From contig CAJXKA010000001.1 in the NCBI GenBank assembly GCA_913055655.1, forward strand, positions 1,488,842-1,552,841: a DNA stretch of 64,000 nucleotides, in the 5' to 3' direction. A program made the position numbers and the translations under genes. Source of the stretch: an uncultured Oceanospirillales bacterium (lineage in GTDB: Bacteria > Pseudomonadota > Gammaproteobacteria > Xanthomonadales > SZUA-36). Shown here one piece after another: positions 34,068-45,866 of this stretch; position 1 is the first letter of the stretch; every line of letters begins with the position of its first letter. The notes beneath the pieces were generated by a model, which had not been told where the DNA came from, searched no databases, and saw nothing but the letters and a program-made list of their open reading frames with translations.

Positions 34068-37000
34068 TTACGCGCGACCCGGTCGCATGTACCAGGCCAT
34101 ACCCAGCACCGACAGCAGCATCAGCAGCAGGGCCAGCGGCTGGTCAGCCGGGACCGGTACTGCCGGACGCGGCGGCGGCGGCGGCGGTGCCGGCGGCGGC
34201 GGGTTCGCCGAACAGAACGGTGTGGCCGGCGGGTAACTCACCACGGCGCTTGTCGTCGGGTTTACCTCGAACTCGATCCGCATCGTCGGACGCAGGCCGT
34301 CATCGATCTCCTCCCAGACACCGTTGACCAGTTCCCAACCGGGCCAGTCGATGGCAATGTCATCCGGACCCAGTACCGTTCCGGGCCACACCACCCGGCC
34401 GCTGAGCGGCTGGTTGGTCAACTCTTCGACCAGCTCGTTGGACCCGTCTTCCTTGTACCAACGGATCGTGACCGGATCGCTACCTGGGCTGAAGTTTTCA
34501 GCATCAAGGCTGTAATCCACCCAGGGCGTGTCCGAGATGCACTGCTCAGTCAACACGCTGGCCGCCAGCGTGGGCTCCGAGTTCTCGAAAGTACACACCA
34601 CGGTCTCGTTGTTGCCCAGCGTTACGCTGGCCGGATCGTCGCCGTTGTCACACGTGGCGCTGTCCAGGTTCCAGCCGTCAGGCACGGTCTCGGCGATGTC
34701 GTAGGTCCCCGCGAGGATGTCCGGGAAGACCTGCGAACCCGAACCGTCCGTCGTGGTGATTTCGAAATCACCCAGCTCCACGCTGGTGAACTGGAAGGCA
34801 CGGTCCGTGCCGTTGGCCACCTTGACCACCGACAGGCTGCCGCGTTCGACCGTGGCATTGGCGTCCGCCTGGTTCGACTGGGCGTCATCATCGCCGTTGG
34901 CGCGTGCCACGTTCAGCACGTTGCCGTCGTCGATATGCGTCTGGTCGATGGTCAGGCTGCCGGTGCAGTCCATGGTCTCGGTCGGACCCAGTTCGGTCAG
35001 CGGACAGCTGGCATCGGTGATCAGCGGATCATCGATGCTGATGCCCGTTACCGTCGTATTGCCGGTGTTGGTCACGCGGAAGGTGTAACTGAGCACGTCA
35101 CCCACTTCTGAGTACGTGGTCGGCGTCACCGTCTTGTCCAGATTCAGGCTGCGGTCCTGCACTGCGGTGACCGTGAACGTCGATGCGTTAGAGCTGACAC
35201 CGTCGATCGTCGCCGTGGCCTGGTTGATAATCGAACCATTGTCGATGTCTTCCTGGGTGACCGTGTCGGTCGCCATACAGACGACGACGTCACCTGGTGC
35301 GAAGTCCGTCACGACCGGGCAGTCCACCGTCATGATCTGGTCATCGGTGACGCTCAGCGGACCGGTCAACGTGGTGTTGCCCGTGTTGGTGACCGTGTAG
35401 TCGTAGCTGATGATGTCACCCACCGCCGAGTACGTGGTCGGCGCGCCGACCTTGTCCAGGCTGATCGTACGGCGCTGGACGGCGTTGACCGTCACCGTGT
35501 CCGTGTTCGACGTCACGTCACCATCCTGTCCGTCACCCTGGCCGGTGGCCTGGGCGATGTTCGTGATGGAGCCAAAGTCGATATCGCCCTGGACGATCGT
35601 GTACATGGCCGTACAGGTCATCGATGCGCCAGCGCCGAGACTGTCCTGCGGACAGCTGATCACGCCAAGCTGGTCGTCAGTCAGAACAATGCCCTGGATA
35701 TCCGCATTGCCCTGGTTGGTCAGCTCGTAGCTGTAGGTGATGACGTTGTCGACAGCGTTGTAGATCGCCACGTCAGCAGACTTGTCCAGCACCAACTCCA
35801 CGTTCTGGATGTTGTTGATGGTTGCCTGCGAATTGTTCGACGTGGCCGGTCCCGCGCTCGCCGATGCGATATTGGTGATCGAATCCACGTTGAAGTCAGC
35901 GGCAACGATCGTGCGAGTGGTCTGGCAGGTGATGCTCTCACCCGGGTCCAGGTTACCGTCGTTGTTGCCCACCGTGCTCAAGGCCGGACAACTCGGCGCA
36001 GGCTGGTTGGCGCCGGTCTGGTCGTCAGTCACCGAAACCGGTCCTGGCAGCGAGACGTTACCGTCATTGCTCACCAGGTAGGTGTAGGTAATGACATCGC
36101 CGTCGTTGATGTAATTCCCCGGGTTGGCAGACTTCGACAGCGACAGGGAAGAATCCTGCTGCGCCGTCACGGTCGCCTGGGCCTGGCCAGAGTTGACGCT
36201 GTCAGCGCTGGCCGTTGCCGTGTTGGTGATTGAACCGGCGTTGATATCGGCCTGGTCGATGTTCCGCGAAGCGGTACACACGACGGACTCACCCGGATCC
36301 AGGTTGCCATCGTTGTTGCCTACCGTGCTCACGGCCGGGCAGGTGACGGTTTCCTGGTCATCGTTAACCGTGACCGGGCCCGCCAGCGAGACGTTACCGT
36401 TGTTGGTGACGGTGAAGCTGTAGTTGATGATGTCACCAACCATGCCGTACTGGGTCGGGTTGGCCATCTTCTGCAGGCCCAGCGAACGGTTCTGCTGTGC
36501 GTCGATGGTGGCGAAGTCCTCGTTGGAGTCCGTACCGTCGGCGCTGGCCGTTGCCAGGTTCAGTACCTGGCCGCTATTCAGGTCGGCCTGGGTGATGGTA
36601 CGCGTGGTTGAACACACGATCATCTCGCCCGGGTCGAGGAAGCCGTCCATGTTGCCGACGGTGCTGACCGCCGGACACGTCGGCGCCGGCTGGTTCGCGG
36701 CAGTCTGGTTGTCGACCAAGGTCACCGGGCCGGCCAGGCTGACGTTACCCGTATTGGAGACTTCGTAGTTGTAGGTGATGATTTCGCCTACGAAGCTGAA
36801 CGAGTCCGTCGTTTCCATGGCCTGGTTCAGGGCCGCCTTGCGAAGCAGCAATGCCGGGTTCTGGATTGCCGCCACCGTGGCGCCGTCCATATCCGTGGCC
36901 GTATCCGCGCCATACTCGCCCGTCACGGTTGCAGTATTCACCAGGTTGCCACCGGCATTCAGGTTGGCCTGCGTGAACGTGTACATGGCCGAACAGACCA

Positions 37001-38303
37001 CGCTCTCGCCCGCGTCGAGCGAGCTCGAACCGTTGGTGAACGGGTCGCCACCACTGGTGTTCTGGCAGCTGATCGGCCCCAGGCCGGACAGCGGGTCGGA
37101 CACGGTCACGTTATCCAGCGTAATCGGGCCATCGTTCAGCACGGTGAACGTGTAGGTCACCGGCGTATTGGCCATCGTCACGGAAGTCGGCGACGCGGTC
37201 TTGTTGATATTGATGGAGCCCTGCACCACGTTCGTGAACGTACAGGTCACATCGTCGCCCGGCAACAGCGTGATGCCGGCCGTCGGGTCGCCCTTGCCGC
37301 TGTCGCAGACCGCGCTTTCCAGCGTGATGCCTGCCGGCAGGACAACCGTGTTCTCGAGAATCTGCACGCCGGTGCCCGCATCCGGGACGGCCAGCGTGAA
37401 GCTTTGTTCATCCGGATTGCCACCCGTCGGGCTCAGCGTGAAGGCGCTGGTGCCATCAATGGACGGTGACAGCGTGAAGTCGAAGTCCTGGCCGCCCGGT
37501 ACAAACACCTTGCGCACGGTCAGGGTCGCATTGCGCACTTCCACGGGTACGTTGACGGTACCCAGGCGGCACTTGGGGTTGTTCGCGTTCGGCTCGAAAG
37601 AAAATCCAGTGCTGGAGTTGAACGGATCAGGGCCCGGGTCGCCACAGCTGCTGGTATTGGGATTGTTCTGCCAGGTAATGGCACCCTGAAGGTCCAGCAT
37701 GCCGTCGTTGTCAGAGTCTGCGCACGTCAGCGTAATCGGGCCGATTAGCTGCTCGATCGTGACGTCAGCATCTGCGGAGTCATTACATTGGTCGGCACCG
37801 TTTTCCAGGTCGAGAAAGCCATTACCATTGATGTCGGCACCCGGAAGGGAAGACACGAAACACGATGCCCCATCCGCCGGCGGAAGGTTGTTGGCCCCGA
37901 GCGGCACGGCCACGGTCGGGTCGTTACCCGATTCACCGATCCATACCAGCGGATCGTAGCGACCCTGGCCATTCTGGGTCAGCTGCAGAGCCACCGTAAC
38001 GGTGATTTCCTCGCCATCCATACACTCAGTCTGGCCACTTTCTACCAGGGTCTGGGCAATGTCGATGTCATTGGATGAACAGCCGAACATCGCGCCGTCA
38101 AAATTGCCCGGACAGACAAAGTTGCTGCGAGTAACCGCCGGAAGGATCTGCGCCGTTGCCATGGTCGGCATGACCGAGGCCACAGCCAGTGCGAGCAGGG
38201 AAAGTGTTTTTGTCGCCGGTGCGAAACGGCTGACGCGAGATACGCGCTCACGCGCGTTCGAGTGACAACCGTTGCCGGCTGCTAAAACGGACAGGAACCG
38301 CAT
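34068..38303 (-). CDS. giant DUF11-repeat surface protein with VPxxxP C-terminal sorting tail
   Basis: A 1411-residue secreted protein. The signal has a long basic n-region and a hydrophobic core at residues about 33-48, ending ATAQ. An N-terminal domain with Cys-rich segments and a prealbumin-like domain (about 235-340) is followed by seven DUF11-type beta-sandwich modules of about 105-120 residues (each opening like LxLxKxAxPxxY and containing GPVxVxDDQ and CPAVSTVGNxDG), then a second prealbumin-like domain. The end is a proline-rich linker, VPADQP, a hydrophobic helix and RPGRA, an IPTL-CTERM-like sorting tail. AGGGGAGA five bases upstream supports the start. Adhesion or matrix function is inference. 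Confidence 0.8.
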   Translation of the reverse strand: MRFLSVLAAGNGCHSNARERVSRVSRFAPATKTLSLLALAVASVMPTMATAQILPAVTRSNFVCPGNFDGAMFGCSSNDIDIAQTLVESGQTECMDGEEITVTVALQLTQNGQGRYDPLVWIGESGNDPTVAVPLGANNLPPADGASCFVSSLPGADINGNGFLDLENGADQCNDSADADVTIEQLIGPITLTCADSDNDGMLDLQGAITWQNNPNTSSCGDPGPDPFNSSTGFSFEPNANNPKCRLGTVNVPVEVRNATLTVRKVFVPGGQDFDFTLSPSIDGTSAFTLSPTGGNPDEQSFTLAVPDAGTGVQILENTVVLPAGITLESAVCDSGKGDPTAGITLLPGDDVTCTFTNVVQGSININKTASPTSVTMANTPVTYTFTVLNDGPITLDNVTVSDPLSGLGPISCQNTSGGDPFTNGSSSLDAGESVVCSAMYTFTQANLNAGGNLVNTATVTGEYGADTATDMDGATVAAIQNPALLLRKAALNQAMETTDSFSFVGEIITYNYEVSNTGNVSLAGPVTLVDNQTAANQPAPTCPAVSTVGNMDGFLDPGEMIVCSTTRTITQADLNSGQVLNLATASADGTDSNEDFATIDAQQNRSLGLQKMANPTQYGMVGDIINYSFTVTNNGNVSLAGPVTVNDDQETVTCPAVSTVGNNDGNLDPGESVVCTASRNIDQADINAGSITNTATASADSVNSGQAQATVTAQQDSSLSLSKSANPGNYINDGDVITYTYLVSNDGNVSLPGPVSVTDDQTGANQPAPSCPALSTVGNNDGNLDPGESITCQTTRTIVAADFNVDSITNIASASAGPATSNNSQATINNIQNVELVLDKSADVAIYNAVDNVITYSYELTNQGNADIQGIVLTDDQLGVISCPQDSLGAGASMTCTAMYTIVQGDIDFGSITNIAQATGQGDGQDGDVTSNTDTVTVNAVQRRTISLDKVGAPTTYSAVGDIISYDYTVTNTGNTTLTGPLSVTDDQIMTVDCPVVTDFAPGDVVVCMATDTVTQEDIDNGSIINQATATIDGVSSNASTFTVTAVQDRSLNLDKTVTPTTYSEVGDVLSYTFRVTNTGNTTVTGISIDDPLITDASCPLTELGPTETMDCTGSLTIDQTHIDDGNVLNVARANGDDDAQSNQADANATVERGSLSVVKVANGTDRAFQFTSVELGDFEITTTDGSGSQVFPDILAGTYDIAETVPDGWNLDSATCDNGDDPASVTLGNNETVVCTFENSEPTLAASVLTEQCISDTPWVDYSLDAENFSPGSDPVTIRWYKEDGSNELVEELTNQPLSGRVVWPGTVLGPDDIAIDWPGWELVNGVWEEIDDGLRPTMRIEFEVNPTTSAVVSYPPATPFCSANPPPPAPPPPPPRPAVPVPADQPLALLLMLLSVLGMAWYMRPGRA
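34850..37190 (-). repeat. intragenic tandem modules of the DUF11 protein
   Basis: Seven tandem coding modules of roughly 310-360 bp within the large surface-protein gene. Neighbouring modules share strings such as those encoding GNVSLAGPV, STVGNNDGNLDPGES and TNTATASADS, so the DNA is repetitive enough for recombination to change module number. Boundaries are approximate. Confidence 0.65.
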
Positions 38304-38475
38304 GTGGTCTCCCCTAAATATTCATTCTCGGAAGTTCCCGGCATCCGGCCAGTACACTCCCTTTATATTGATGCCGACCGTCCCTGTCGGCCCCTGAAAA
38401 CAGCTTTGGATCAACGTGCGTCGTTTGATCCGGGGCTGTTCCCCCGTTCAGAGTCACACGGCAAAACATGCCGTG
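38304..38475 (-). promoter_or_regulatory. structured 5' region of the surface-protein gene
   Basis: Upstream of the ATG at 38303, minus strand, three hairpins occur in series: CACGGCA/TGCCGTG (38457-38475), a longer one pairing AACAGC and GGATCAA with TTGATCC and GCTGTT (38399-38440), and GCCGAC/GTCGGC closer to the gene. An AT-rich stretch further upstream (38480-38540) could hold the promoter. The arrangement suggests a regulated leader RNA, but it does not match a riboswitch class that I recognise. Confidence 0.4.
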
Positions 38476-38628
38476 CACCCGCAACATATTAAAACAACTT
38501 AACGTGAAAAGTACACAGACATGTCATCAGTCTTAAAAACCGATAAGCGGTGACGAAAGTCTGCAGTTACCCTGATATACGCATTCCAGGGCGGGTTAAT
38601 ATCAGGCGAATGACCGCCCGAGCGGTTT

Positions 38629-38663
38629 TGGCTATAGCCAGATCGCCGAAATGGCTATAGCCA
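38629..38663. repeat. paired 12-bp palindromes TGGCTATAGCCA
   Basis: Two identical perfect palindromes (38629-38640 and 38652-38663), 11 bases apart, lie 17 bases beyond the aqpZ stop. The rest of the 376-base gap between aqpZ and the surface-protein gene holds only the leader described above and no ORF. The pair could terminate aqpZ transcription by forming hairpins, or bind a dimeric protein. Confidence 0.6.
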
Positions 38664-38679
38664 GGCTGGATCGCCCCGA

Positions 38680-39372
38680 TCAGTCGCTTTTTCCCGCAAT
38701 AAATTTGTACACCACGGCGCCCAGCAAACCGCCCACGATCGGCGCCAGCCAGAACAGCCACAGCTGGCCCACGGCCCAGTCGCCCACGTACAGCGCGACG
38801 CCCGTGCTGCGCGCCGGGTTCACCGAGGTGTTGGTCACCGGGATACTGATCAGATGGATCAGGGTCAGGCACAGGCCGATGGCGATGGGCGCGAAGCTCG
38901 CGGGGGCGCGTTTGTCGGTGGCGCCCAGGATGACGACGATGAACATCATGGTCATGACCACTTCGCAGACCAGCGCGGCGGTGAGCGTGTAGCCGCCGGG
39001 CGAGTGCTCGCCGTAGCCGTTGCTGGCGAAACCGCTGGCCGATGCGTCGAAGCCGGCCTGGCCGGAAGCAATCAGGTACAGCACACCGCCGGCGACGATG
39101 CCGCCCAGCACCTGGGCGATGATGTACGGGGCCAGGTCTTTGGCCGGAAACCGGCCGCCGGCCCAGAGGCCGAATGACACGGCGGGATTCAGGTGACAGC
39201 CGGAAATGTGGCCGATGGCGAACGCCATGGTCAGCACCGTCAGGCCGAAGGCCAGTGACACGCCGAGCAGGCCAATGCCCACTTCGGGAAACGCCGCAGC
39301 CAGGACCGCGCTGCCACACCCCCCAAGAACCAGCCAGAACGTCCCGACGAACTCTGCCGCATATGCTTTCAT
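38680..39372 (-). CDS. aqpZ: aquaporin Z
   Basis: A 230-residue six-helix water channel. Both NPA boxes are present (HLNPAVS and SVNPARS), and [18 protein letters not shown] is the AqpZ N terminus. The selectivity filter appears water-type, with His in [20 protein letters not shown] and Arg after the second NPA. GGAGG lies eight bases before the ATG. It is monocistronic; a paired palindrome follows its stop. Glycerol-channel identity is unlikely because the D-residue after the second NPA of GlpF is replaced. Confidence 0.95.
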   Translation of the reverse strand: MKAYAAEFVGTFWLVLGGCGSAVLAAAFPEVGIGLLGVSLAFGLTVLTMAFAIGHISGCHLNPAVSFGLWAGGRFPAKDLAPYIIAQVLGGIVAGGVLYLIASGQAGFDASASGFASNGYGEHSPGGYTLTAALVCEVVMTMMFIVVILGATDKRAPASFAPIAIGLCLTLIHLISIPVTNTSVNPARSTGVALYVGDWAVGQLWLFWLAPIVGGLLGAVVYKFIAGKSD

Positions 39373-39457
39373 TTTTGAGCCTCCCTCGAATACGGCCCCA
39401 CCGGCCGCCTGCCCATTCTAGGACCAGATCGCGCGACCGGGGTAGCGTCCGGGACGG

Positions 39458-40687
39458 CTACAGCAGGTCGGACTTCGCGTTCAGCGCCGCCAGCTTGTGT
39501 TCGTACGCCTCGCGGGTGCTGACCCGCATGGTCCTGCGTATCGCTTCGCTCATCGCGGCGCGAGCTTCGTCGTACTCCCCGGCCTCGTAATAGGCCTGGG
39601 CCATGCCGACATAGCCTTCGTGCATGTACGGCGCCAATTCAAGCGCGCGGTTGTAGTAGCGCACCGCGCTGTCGTAGTCGCCATCGTCGACCGAGTCGCG
39701 CGCGAGCAACAGCCAGTTGAACGGGCTGGGGTCTTCCATTTGCCTGAGCTGGCGCTCGATGGTGCGGGCTTCGTCGTTGCGACCCTGCTGCGCCAGCAGC
39801 ACCCGGTAGTTCTTCATCAGCGACAGCTTGTTGGCCGCATGCTGGATGCCGTAGCGATACAGCGCCTCGGCGCGGATCGCGTCACCGCCGCGGCGGTGAA
39901 TGACTGCCAGCGTGTTGATGGCCTCTTCGTGGTCCGGTGCGTAGCGCAGCGATTCGTGCGCATACCAGTAGGCGTTACCGAGATCGCCCTCTCCCAGGAA
40001 CCGGGCGGCGACATTACGGTAGTACATGGCCACGAACTCGTCGTGCGCCAGGTTGGAAACGAAGCGCTCCCGCCCGGTCGGGAAATAATCGATGACGATG
40101 CGCGCGCGGTTGACCAGCACCAGCGAACCCGGCGTCATCTCGCCGGGGTCGAACAGCTGGCTGCGAACATGCACGCCCTTCAGGATCACCTGGTCGTCGA
40201 CTTCGTAAACCGGCGCGTCACTGACCAGCTGGTAGCCGATCTGGATGTCCGCCGCCTGCGCCAGCGCCGTGGTCAGGATGGCCAGCGACAGGCAGTTGCC
40301 GCTGTGCGTGGCCAGCGCCTCGCTCGCACCGAGCGTGTCATCCTGGTAGTTGAACTGCCTGCTGAAAACATCGATGAAATCGTAGAGCCGCCGGTGCGCC
40401 GCCACCTGCCTTGCTTCCGGCGCGTTCATGAACGCCATGAACTCGTCATGCTGGGCGTCGGTGATGGCAAACAACTCGGCGGGCGCTGGCATCGGCGGTT
40501 TCGGGCCGAAGGCGCCATCGACCGGGGAATGCGGCTGCAGGATCGCCGGCACCGGTGGCGGCGCCTGTGTTTTGGCGACGTCGGCGCGATCGCCGCTGGT
40601 TGCACAGGCCTGCAACAGGCTGCCTGTTATGAGGATACCGAGCCATGCCCGGATCCTCTTTGTGTAGGAATGGGATACCCGTGACAT
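39458..40687 (-). CDS. lipoprotein with transglutaminase-like and TPR domains
   Basis: A 409-residue lipoprotein (lipobox L25-Q-A-C28). After a Pro-rich linker, residues about 75-200 resemble a transglutaminase-like domain, with the catalytic-type Cys in THSGNCLSLAILTTAL and His in ILKGVHVRSQLFD. Residues about 215-400 form at least four TPR units (YWYAHESLRYAPDHEEA, YYNRALELAPYMHEG). Such proteins act in the envelope, but the substrate or partner is unknown. The gene stands alone between aqpZ and icd. Confidence 0.75.
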   Translation of the reverse strand: MSRVSHSYTKRIRAWLGILITGSLLQACATSGDRADVAKTQAPPPVPAILQPHSPVDGAFGPKPPMPAPAELFAITDAQHDEFMAFMNAPEARQVAAHRRLYDFIDVFSRQFNYQDDTLGASEALATHSGNCLSLAILTTALAQAADIQIGYQLVSDAPVYEVDDQVILKGVHVRSQLFDPGEMTPGSLVLVNRARIVIDYFPTGRERFVSNLAHDEFVAMYYRNVAARFLGEGDLGNAYWYAHESLRYAPDHEEAINTLAVIHRRGGDAIRAEALYRYGIQHAANKLSLMKNYRVLLAQQGRNDEARTIERQLRQMEDPSPFNWLLLARDSVDDGDYDSAVRYYNRALELAPYMHEGYVGMAQAYYEAGEYDEARAAMSEAIRRTMRVSTREAYEHKLAALNAKSDLL

Positions 40688-40756
40688 ACCCCTATCTTAC
40701 CGCCGATCAGGGGTTTTGCACTTCGCAGCGTCGAATCCGACGCACGGCTGGTCGAC

Positions 40757-43084
<2,328 letters not shown>

Positions 43085-43189
43085 TCATCGGGAACGTGAG
43101 CCCTGCTCCAACGAAAGAATCACAGGCCCCGGACAGGCAATGCTAACACCTTGCCGGGCGATTCGCAGGGGGATGAAACCGTATGCGAT

Positions 43190-43210
43190 GGGGGCGAAGT
43201 GTCCGCCCCC
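43190..43210 (-). terminator. GC hairpin downstream of panD
   Basis: GGGGGCG (43190-43196) pairs with CGCCCCC (43204-43210) around a 7-base loop, 22 bases beyond the panD stop. No T-tract follows on the minus strand, so efficient intrinsic termination is doubtful. Confidence 0.35.
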
Positions 43211-43231
43211 GGCATGACCTTGAACGCCTGC

Positions 43232-43612
43232 TCAGGCGGCCTGGACAGGAATGGCGTTGCTGCGGCGAATCACTTCGTTACCCTCGCCCAGGTAGACCAG
43301 GACCGGCTCGTGCTTCGCCAGCTCGGCCGTCTCGTAGCCGGCATAGGCGCATATGATGACCCGGTCGCCCGGGCTGGCCTGGTGCGCGGCGGCACCGTTC
43401 ACGGAAATGATCCTGGACCCGTGCTCGGCGCGAATGGCATAGGTCGTGAAACGATTGCCATTGGTGATGTTGTAAATCTGGATCTGCTCGTACTCGCGGA
43501 TGCCGGCCATATCCAGCAGCTCGCTGTCGATGGCGCAGGAACCCTCGTACTCCAGCTCGGCGTGGGTCACGCGGGCCTGGTGCAGTTTCGCTTTCAGCAT
43601 GGTGCAGTGCAT
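43232..43612 (-). CDS. panD: aspartate 1-decarboxylase
   Basis: PanD makes beta-alanine for pantothenate. The 126-residue length is exact for the family. Self-cleavage occurs between G24 and S25 in [13 protein letters not shown], yielding the pyruvoyl cofactor; K9 and H11 in [14 protein letters not shown] are the usual substrate-site residues. An ATG at 43633 would add seven residues; 43612 ([11 protein letters not shown]) is the family start. No panB or panC is adjacent, so the gene is separate from the rest of the pathway. Confidence 0.95.
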   Translation of the reverse strand: MHCTMLKAKLHQARVTHAELEYEGSCAIDSELLDMAGIREYEQIQIYNITNGNRFTTYAIRAEHGSRIISVNGAAAHQASPGDRVIICAYAGYETAELAKHEPVLVYLGEGNEVIRRSNAIPVQAA

Positions 43613-43752
43613 CAATCCAACCTCGGTATTCAAATCGGGTATGCCCGGAATGTGGGGGTGATCGATGGATCATACAACCAGCGTCCGCCCAACCGGAACC
43701 GGCACGATTCCTGCATGTTTATCCATGATGTTTTCATACGCAGGAGACCACC

Positions 43753-44088
43753 ATGCAGTACCACTTACTGAAGACCAACGGTGCTTGGCAGATGCGCGAA
43801 TCCGGCTCCGAGGAGCCCCTGTATTCGGCCAGGACCAAGGCCGACGCACTTGAAGCGCTGCAGGATTACATGGACGACCACGAAGGCAGCGTCACCATTC
43901 ACCGCGCCGATGGTTCTTTCCAGGAAAACCGGCGCTACGGGGCTGACGAGGGATCAGGCGGCCTCGGCGGAAAAGCCTGGAGCATCATAGGCGTAGTCGC
44001 CGTTGCCGCGGCCACCGCGGCTGCAGTGACGTGGAAGTTCCGCGACCGGATTCCGACAGATCGCCTGCGTCTGCCCGGGCGGCACTGA
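43753..44088 (+). CDS. DUF2188 protein with C-terminal transmembrane helix
   Basis: A 111-residue protein. The N-terminal 62 residues (YHLLKTNGAWQMRESGSEEP, DALEALQDYMDDHEGSVTIHRADGSFQENRRYG) match the small DUF2188 fold, whose role is unknown. Unlike typical members it continues into a Gly-rich linker and a hydrophobic Ala/Val helix (about 77-93), so it is probably anchored in the inner membrane. AGGAGA lies six bases before the ATG. It is monocistronic and ended by a strong bidirectional terminator. Confidence 0.75.
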   Translation: MQYHLLKTNGAWQMRESGSEEPLYSARTKADALEALQDYMDDHEGSVTIHRADGSFQENRRYGADEGSGGLGGKAWSIIGVVAVAAATAAAVTWKFRDRIPTDRLRLPGRH

Positions 44089-44144
44089 GCGATGCTTACG
44101 CCGGTAAAAATGATACCGACCGGGTAAAACTTACCCAATAAAAA

Positions 44145-44175
44145 TGGGGGCCAAGAGGCCCCCACTCTCTTTTTC
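44145..44175. terminator. bidirectional terminator between DUF2188 and SulP genes
   Basis: An 8-bp stem TGGGGGCC/GGCCCCCA (44145-44152 and 44157-44164) with loop AAGA is followed by a T-rich tract on the plus strand and by T5 on the minus strand. A smaller GGGTAA/TTACCC hairpin lies just left at 44122-44136. Confidence 0.88.
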
Positions 44176-44188
44176 TACGAGTATCGCG

Positions 44189-45838
44189 CTAGTCGGCGGG
44201 CACGGCCTGCCCAAGACCGGCATCACTGCCAGCCCGGTTGACCTGCTGCTCCGCCGCCGTCAGCGCCTGCTTGCGGTCGGCGAACCAGTGGCCGGGGCCG
44301 ATCGCGGCCGCGATGCCGAGGCCTTCCAGCACCTTCTTCACGCGGTGGGAGGCGCCGGCCAGGTACAGGTCCTTGCCGGCGCTGCCGGCGTCCTCGACGA
44401 TGGTTTCCACCGCCTTGGCCGCCGACAGGTCCAGGAAGGGCACCCGGGAGAAGTCCAGGATCAGCACGCGTTCGCGGCCGTCGGATTTCTCGCGCACGTG
44501 GTGGCCCAGGTCGGCCGCGGCGCCGAAGCTCAGCGGACCGCCGAACTCGAACACCGAGACGTTTTCACGCAGGCGGCCCAGGATGGCGCGCTCTTCCGCA
44601 TCGCCCACCTGGTCGTGGTCCAGCTTCAGCTGCTTGACCTGCTGTTCGGCCAGCTGCTTGATGAAGGCCAGCGCCGCCAGCACCACGCCCACGGCCACGG
44701 CCGTGATCAGGTCGACGAACACGGTCAGGGCCAGCACCACCACCATGAGCACCAGGTCCCAGCGCGGGCCGCGGTGGGCGCGGCGCAGGTAGGTCCAGTC
44801 GATGATGTCGTAGCCGACCTTGATCAGGATGCCGGCCAGGGCCGCGTGCGGAATCAGCGACGCCACCGGCGCGAGTACCAGGGCAATGGCCAGCAGCACG
44901 GCCGCGTGGGTCATGCCGGAGAGCTTGAACTGGCCGCCGGTGCGGATGTTGATCACCGTGCGCATGGTCGCGCCGGCACCCGGAATGGCGCCGAACAGGC
45001 CGGCCACGGTGTTACCGATACCCTGCCCGACCAGCTCCTTGTTGGACTCGTGGCGGGTGCGGGTCATGTTGTCGGCCACCAGCGAGGTCAGCAGGCTGTC
45101 GATGGCACCCAGCAGGGCCAGCAACACGGCCGCTTCCACGACCACGAACATTGAATCCTGTGAGAACGCCGGCATGATGAACGACGGCAGGCCGGTGGGC
45201 ACTTCGCCCAGGATCGGCGCACCGGGCACCATCACGGAGAAGCCCGTGGCGATGGCCAGCGCCGCCAGCGGCGCGGGGATCCACTTGCCCAGGTTGCGTG
45301 GCCAGAAAAACACGATGGCCAGGGTCAGGCCGCCGATGGCCAGGGCCAGGAAGTTCGGCGACATCACCGCGGCCGGAATGGAGGCCAGCGCCGGGATGGT
45401 GCCGCTGCCTTCCGGTTCGTGGCCGAACAGGCGCGCCGCCTGAAGCGCGATGATGATGACGCCGATGCCGCTCATGAAGCCGGAGACGACCGGGTACGGC
45501 ACCAGTCGGATGAACTGGCCCAGCCGGAACACGCCGAAAACAATCTGCAGCAGGCCGGCCAGCACCACGGCAGCGAACACCAGGGCGGGCTCGCCCGACA
45601 GGCTGGCGAACACGCCGGCGAAGACCACGACCATCGGGCCCGTCGGGCCCGAGATCTGGCTGCCGGTGCCGCCGAACAGCGAGGCCAGGAAGCCGACGAT
45701 GATGGCGCCGTACAGGCCCGCGATGGGGCCGGCGCCGGAGGCTTCACCGAAGGCCAGCGCCAGCGGCAGGGCGACGATGCCGGCCGTCAGGCCGCCCATC
45801 AGGTCGCCGCGAACATTGGAAGTATTGAAGAATTTCAT
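44189..45838 (-). CDS. SulP family anion transporter with STAS domain
   Basis: A 549-residue SulP/SLC26-type transporter: about 12 membrane segments (residues 8-420) beginning RGDLMGGLTAGIVALPLALAFG, with ISGPTGPMVVVFAG as the substrate-helix region, and a C-terminal STAS domain (about 435-545, LILDFSRVPFLDLSAAKAV). The gene follows a beta-carbonic anhydrase gene by 28 bases, an arrangement that points to bicarbonate as the substrate. Sulfate remains possible. The ATG at 45838 is fixed by the family N terminus. Confidence 0.9.
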   Translation of the reverse strand: MKFFNTSNVRGDLMGGLTAGIVALPLALAFGEASGAGPIAGLYGAIIVGFLASLFGGTGSQISGPTGPMVVVFAGVFASLSGEPALVFAAVVLAGLLQIVFGVFRLGQFIRLVPYPVVSGFMSGIGVIIIALQAARLFGHEPEGSGTIPALASIPAAVMSPNFLALAIGGLTLAIVFFWPRNLGKWIPAPLAALAIATGFSVMVPGAPILGEVPTGLPSFIMPAFSQDSMFVVVEAAVLLALLGAIDSLLTSLVADNMTRTRHESNKELVGQGIGNTVAGLFGAIPGAGATMRTVINIRTGGQFKLSGMTHAAVLLAIALVLAPVASLIPHAALAGILIKVGYDIIDWTYLRRAHRGPRWDLVLMVVVLALTVFVDLITAVAVGVVLAALAFIKQLAEQQVKQLKLDHDQVGDAEERAILGRLRENVSVFEFGGPLSFGAAADLGHHVREKSDGRERVLILDFSRVPFLDLSAAKAVETIVEDAGSAGKDLYLAGASHRVKKVLEGLGIAAAIGPGHWFADRKQALTAAEQQVNRAGSDAGLGQAVPAD

Positions 45839-45866
45839 GGTTGATCCTGTGTCGGTCCAGCTGGGC

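Noticed and set aside
34324..37689. Series of plus-strand frames opposite the giant surface-protein gene
   Set aside because: They repeat with the period of the DUF11 modules and are shadows of that repeat, not independent genes.
38304..38475. Cyclic-di-GMP or other known riboswitch upstream of the surface-protein gene
   Set aside because: Hairpins are present, but conserved sequence blocks of the GEMM or other classes I know were not found.
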